Part shown: one piece after another, positions 8,398 through 10,873 of the stretch
Layout: each line of letters starts with the position of its first letter
Numbering within the stretch: the stretch's first letter is position 1
Source: CAZPZZ01 sp964591245
Lineage (GTDB): Bacteria; Acidobacteriota; Vicinamibacteria; Vicinamibacterales; UBA8438
Assembly: GCA_964591245.1 (NCBI GenBank)
Contig: CAZPZZ010000138.1
Coordinates: 1 to 10,873, forward strand
Direction: 5' to 3'
DNA length: 10,873 nt
Notes under the pieces: model-generated
Database searches by the model: none
What the model was told of the DNA's origin: nothing
The model's input: only the letters and a program-made list of their open reading frames with translations
Made by a program: the position numbers and the translations under genes

Positions 8398-8985
8398 ATG
8401 TCTAAAACAAGAGCGGAATCCACCCTGTATTCACGTCTGAATCGAACGGCACATTTTCTTTTCCATTCCAGCTGGAACAGTAAAAGTTTCATTGGGGGTG
8501 GTATGGTTATGGTTGTTCTCATGGGAACTTCTTTTGTGTCACAGGCTGATGAACGAGAACAGTTATTAAAAAATCTCAGCTATTTTCAAGGTAACTGGCA
8601 TATTGAGTCGTCAGAAGGTAATACCACGACCACCGCGCAAGCCAAATGTATTGGTAGTGTCGGAAACTGCAATATATGGATCGGTGAAAGCGGAACTTTC
8701 CTTATTGGTTATGATCCAAAAACCAAAAACATCAAAAGTGTGGGTCATTTTGAAGATGGCAGTCGTTTGGAAAGAGTGGTGAAGGAACCGAATACGGAAC
8801 CAGTTGTAGCAGGAACCAAAATGACTTTTTACGATACCATCTGGCATCCAGATGGCACGATCACCTACTCCACAGTTCTTTTTACCTGTCTCGGGCCTGA
8901 TAGTTTTCTCGAAGTAACGCAGAGAAAAGATCAGGATGGTAAGAAACTTCCGAACATTACCAGTGTCTTGAAACGTGTTAAGTGA
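8398..8985 (+). CDS. Small exported protein of unknown function, lipocalin/DUF1579-like
   Basis: I chose the ATG at 8398 because AGGA lies 6 bases upstream; the same frame continues upstream to an ATG at 8317 that lacks such a site. The product is 195 residues. A basic N-terminal stretch is followed by a hydrophobic segment (about 31-48) and a probable signal peptidase site after SQA50, so the mature protein of about 145 residues is exported. A shorter start at M36 or M38 (preceded by a G-rich run) would give a compact signal peptide and cannot be excluded. The mature part begins with a short helix and FQGNWHIES, then beta-strand-rich sequence with FLIGYDPKTKNIKSVG, TFYDTIWHPDG and SFLEVTQRKD. 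This order (GxW, then YDPxxK, then ending in TSVLKRVK) recalls DUF1579/lipocalin-like barrels. Three cysteines (84, 91, 164) could form a disulfide. The gene is visibly A+T-richer than the first gene of the window. Function unknown. Confidence 0.75.
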   Translation: MSKTRAESTLYSRLNRTAHFLFHSSWNSKSFIGGGMVMVVLMGTSFVSQADEREQLLKNLSYFQGNWHIESSEGNTTTTAQAKCIGSVGNCNIWIGESGTFLIGYDPKTKNIKSVGHFEDGSRLERVVKEPNTEPVVAGTKMTFYDTIWHPDGTITYSTVLFTCLGPDSFLEVTQRKDQDGKKLPNITSVLKRVK

Positions 8986-9130
8986 ACCGGGGTAGTGTTG
9001 TTATTGCGGGTGAGATCAATCGATCCGCAGGTCAGAGGCCGCGTTTCCATAGGAACGGGAATTGATTTCTATCAGGGATCAGGTTTGGGGGTCTGAAAAA
9101 TAGGTGCAATACGTGAGCTTATCAGTGGAA

Positions 9131-9181
9131 CTGCTTGATGGAAGTGATCGTTGTCGGGACTAAACCGGATGAATCAAGCAG
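9131..9181 (+). promoter_or_regulatory. Stem-loop in the leader of the CPBP protease gene
   Basis: CTGCTTGAT (9131-9139) and ATCAAGCAG (9173-9181) form a perfect 9-bp inverted repeat with a 33-base loop. The loop contains a smaller CGG/CCG stem. It ends 33 bases before the start codon at 9215, and the region between lacks a good ribosome binding site. It could be a leader structure or a two-half-site operator. No known riboswitch class is recognised. Confidence 0.35.
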
Positions 9182-9214
9182 GGTGATCAGGTCCCTGGAA
9201 CGAAAGATCGCTTC

Positions 9215-10195
9215 ATGATAACCGTCGATGCAGAACTTCCTTCACGGAAACGGTCTCCACCGCGACTATGGACCGTTTTTCTTATTTTGGTTGCGGGGAT
9301 TGCTGCTCAGTATCTTGCGGGTAGTGTCATCGGAGGATTTTTCACCGCGTTGCGTCTTTTCCATTCCAATTTCCAGGTAACCGATGAGTCCATTGGAATG
9401 CCGAGTGTAGATAGGGATTTATTACAGCAAGAGTTACTGGGAAATCCGAATTTCTTCTTAGCTATTGTGGCCGGTTCACAACTGGCGCTTCTTGCTGTTT
9501 TGGTAGCCGCAACCTGTCTATCAAAAGTTCCCTGGAAAGCACGTTTGAATTTTGGCTGGGGAGACGTTTCGCTTCGGTTAGTCCCGTTGTGGTGCCTTGC
9601 CTGCCTTGGGTGTGGAGTAGTTGGTGACTGGCTGGTGCTTGTTGTCGAGTGGCTTGGTGTTCTGGATCCAAGCAAGTCTTCCTACCTAGAGACGTTTGAT
9701 CGCCTGGCTGAAAACCTGTCTGTTGAACAGGCAGTTGTCTTTGTTGTTTTGATATCTGTTTTGCCTGGCTTTGTCGAAGAGATGTTCTTCCGTGGATATA
9801 TACAGACTCGCCTGGTTCAGCGGTGGCCACCATGGAAGTCGGTCTCTCTGTGCAGCTTTATTTTTGCAGCCTATCACATAGATCCTCTGCAGAGTGTGGC
9901 ACTGATACCGCTTGCTTTATGGTTGGGATTTCTGGCATATCGTGTTGACGGAATTCTCCCGTCCATTACCTGTCATCTGTTCAATAATTTTATTTCAGCA
10001 TTGCTTATCGTATCCCTTGGCCCGGGAATAATAGACTCAGAAATGACTCCGGGTATGGTCGGGTACTGGATATTTGCGATACTTTGCCTGACTACAGCTG
10101 TTGTCATGTTACTCAGAACTCCGGTGTCAAAATCGCTGCAACCAATCAGTGACGTTGATGTCGAAGAATACGATGCGACATATCCGCATGGATAG
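9215..10195 (+). CDS. CPBP family (CAAX/ABI) intramembrane metalloprotease
   Basis: This 326-residue membrane protein has the full set of CPBP (Abi, CAAX prenyl protease 2-like) motifs. Motif 1 is E188-E189-M-F-F-R193-G. Motif 2 is FIFAAYH with H221. Motif 3 is H254-L-F-N-N258. In this family the glutamates and histidines support a site inside the membrane, and members cleave near the membrane or act in peptide maturation or immunity. About eight hydrophobic segments are visible (near 19-40, 81-101, 123-147, 172-187, 210-220, 226-243, 255-270 and 280-300), and the C-terminal tail is acidic. The start is taken at 9215, the only sensible in-frame start, although no clear Shine-Dalgarno sequence precedes it. 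A stem-loop lies in the leader and a strong hairpin lies 20 bases past the stop. No bacteriocin-like partner gene is adjacent, so its substrate is unknown. Confidence 0.9.
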   Translation: MITVDAELPSRKRSPPRLWTVFLILVAGIAAQYLAGSVIGGFFTALRLFHSNFQVTDESIGMPSVDRDLLQQELLGNPNFFLAIVAGSQLALLAVLVAATCLSKVPWKARLNFGWGDVSLRLVPLWCLACLGCGVVGDWLVLVVEWLGVLDPSKSSYLETFDRLAENLSVEQAVVFVVLISVLPGFVEEMFFRGYIQTRLVQRWPPWKSVSLCSFIFAAYHIDPLQSVALIPLALWLGFLAYRVDGILPSITCHLFNNFISALLIVSLGPGIIDSEMTPGMVGYWIFAILCLTTAVVMLLRTPVSKSLQPISDVDVEEYDATYPHG

Positions 10196-10215
10196 ATCAG
10201 TCTAACGGAGTGTGT

Positions 10216-10250
10216 GCGCAAAAAAAGAAAACTATGTTTTCATGTTGCGC
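10216..10250 (+). terminator. Hairpin after the CPBP protease gene
   Basis: GCGCAA (10216-10221) pairs with TTGCGC (10245-10250). Inside it GAAAAC (10227-10232) pairs with GTTTTC (10236-10241) around a TAT loop, leaving an asymmetric internal loop of 5 and 3 bases. It starts 20 bases after the stop codon. No T-run follows, so it may stabilise the mRNA end or act as a weak bidirectional terminator rather than a classical intrinsic one. Confidence 0.45.
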
Positions 10251-10402
10251 CATTATCTCGCTGTTGGATTACGTTTCACAGAATAGGATCTTATATGCTG
10301 GTCCGATACCCCTAAGATTTGTGTGAGCGTGTCGACATTCGAAAGATTGGAAAAGAAGACTATCCTTTTTGCTTCGCTATGTGTTTTCTCTATACGAGTA
10401 CA

Positions 10403-10431
10403 TTGGATTCAGGAGTAACATGGGCTAACAT
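10403..10431 (+). promoter_or_regulatory. Weak candidate promoter for fucU
   Basis: TTGGAT (10403-10408) and TAACAT (10426-10431) are separated by 17 bases and lie about 43 bases before the fucU start codon. Only three and four of six bases match the consensus, so this is a tentative call. Confidence 0.2.
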
Positions 10432-10473
10432 AACAATCCAGAATACGGAAAGTCGATATGATGGGAACCTGCC

Positions 10474-10873
10474 ATGCTCAAAAATCTGGATCCACTCCTT
10501 ACTCCTGACCTGCTTTATGCCTTACGCGCCATGGGACATGGAGATATTCTGACTCTTGTAGACAGTAATTTTCCAGCGGATTCCGTATCGACTTCAACGG
10601 TGCACGGTGAAGTGATCCGATTGGATGGTGTTGGTATTCCGGAAGTTGCGCAGTCTCTTTTCTCCGTGTTTCCGTTGGATAGTTATGTTGAAACGCCCAT
10701 TCGGCATATGCAGGTGGTAGGAGAACCGGAGGCCACACTCGAAATCCACCATGAGCTGTACCAGATAGCCGTAAACAATTCCGGGCGTGAATGGAAAATG
10801 GGGTCGATTGAGCGGCACGAATTCTATGAACAGGCTGGTAAAACTTATGCTGTAGTGGCTACTTCAGAACGGC
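10474..10873 (+). CDS. fucU: L-fucose mutarotase (RbsD/FucU family), 3' end cut by window
   Basis: FucU interconverts the alpha and beta anomers of L-fucose in the cytoplasm, feeding fucose catabolism. The frame opens at the ATG at 10474 (an in-frame TGA at 10459 rules out a longer start) and stays open to the window end, giving 133 residues. The family is about 140 residues, so roughly the last 10 are missing. Start MLKNLDPLLTPDLLYAL and the active-site segment MGHGDILTLVDSNFPA, with H22 and D30, match the E. coli FucU pattern closely. Further family positions are FPLDSY (66-71), IERHEFYEQA (112-121) and Y125. The GHGD...D-x-N-FPA pattern and the FYExA segment favour FucU over RbsD. The gene is 278 bases from the CPBP gene and probably has its own promoter. 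It is the only clear cytoplasmic sugar enzyme here, and other fucose genes may lie beyond the window. Confidence 0.9.
   Translation, partial: MLKNLDPLLTPDLLYALRAMGHGDILTLVDSNFPADSVSTSTVHGEVIRLDGVGIPEVAQSLFSVFPLDSYVETPIRHMQVVGEPEATLEIHHELYQIAVNNSGREWKMGSIERHEFYEQAGKTYAVVATSER

Noticed and set aside
8467..8478. Palindrome TTCCAGCTGGAA.
   Set aside because: It lies inside the coding sequence of the exported protein and encodes ordinary residues; chance is the simplest reading.
9215..10195. Possibility that the CPBP protease marks a bacteriocin or phage-defence locus.
   Set aside because: No small peptide, ABC exporter or abortive-infection partner is visible next to it; the neighbours are an unrelated exported protein and fucU.
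10319..10552. A 77-codon plus-strand frame overlapping the start of fucU.
   Set aside because: It overlaps fucU in another frame, has no family resemblance, and the fucU reading is far stronger.

Overview
The window looks like a chromosomal segment from a planctomycete (Planctomycetota, probably the Planctomycetaceae/Gimesia-type group). The main evidence is the first gene: a secreted protein of about 1,200 residues that joins a DUF1080 domain, a PVC-type dehydrogenase beta-propeller, HEAT-like repeats and a C-terminal CxxCH heme domain. This architecture is typical of Planctomycetes and Verrucomicrobia. Exported metabolic enzymes with twin-arginine-like leaders, loosely spaced genes and moderate G+C fit the same assignment. 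No close species can be named from sequence alone.

Layout: (1) 122-3760 (+) encodes the large DUF1080/propeller/HEAT/cytochrome c protein. (2) 4012-5112 and 5174-5977 (both -) encode two tandem isochorismatase-like cysteine hydrolases, both with export signals. The upstream, Tat-type one keeps the full Asp-Lys-Cys triad. The downstream one keeps only the Cys. (3) 6356-7888 (-) encodes a secreted five-bladed beta-propeller protein resembling glycoside hydrolase families 32/43, with a plausible sigma70-like promoter at 7939-7968. (4) A 509-base divergent intergenic region (7889-8397) holds that promoter, two mutually exclusive small hairpins and a possible decayed coding relic. (5) 8398-8985 (+) encodes a small exported protein of unknown function with a lipocalin/DUF1579-like look. 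(6) 9215-10195 (+) encodes a CPBP (CAAX/ABI) intramembrane protease, preceded by a 9-bp stem and followed by a strong hairpin. (7) 10474 to the window end (+) is a 3'-truncated L-fucose mutarotase (fucU) that lacks about its last 10 residues.

Functionally, several genes fit scavenging and oxidation of carbohydrates in the periplasm: the DUF1080/PVC dehydrogenase, the propeller glycosidase-like protein and the fucose mutarotase. The two cysteine hydrolases form a likely two-gene operon whose substrate cannot be read from the sequence. I saw no mobile element, tRNA, rRNA, CRISPR array or clear defence system. The most unusual item is the paired intact/active-site-altered isochorismatase-like hydrolases. 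The right part of the window (from about 7,900) is visibly more A+T-rich than the first gene.
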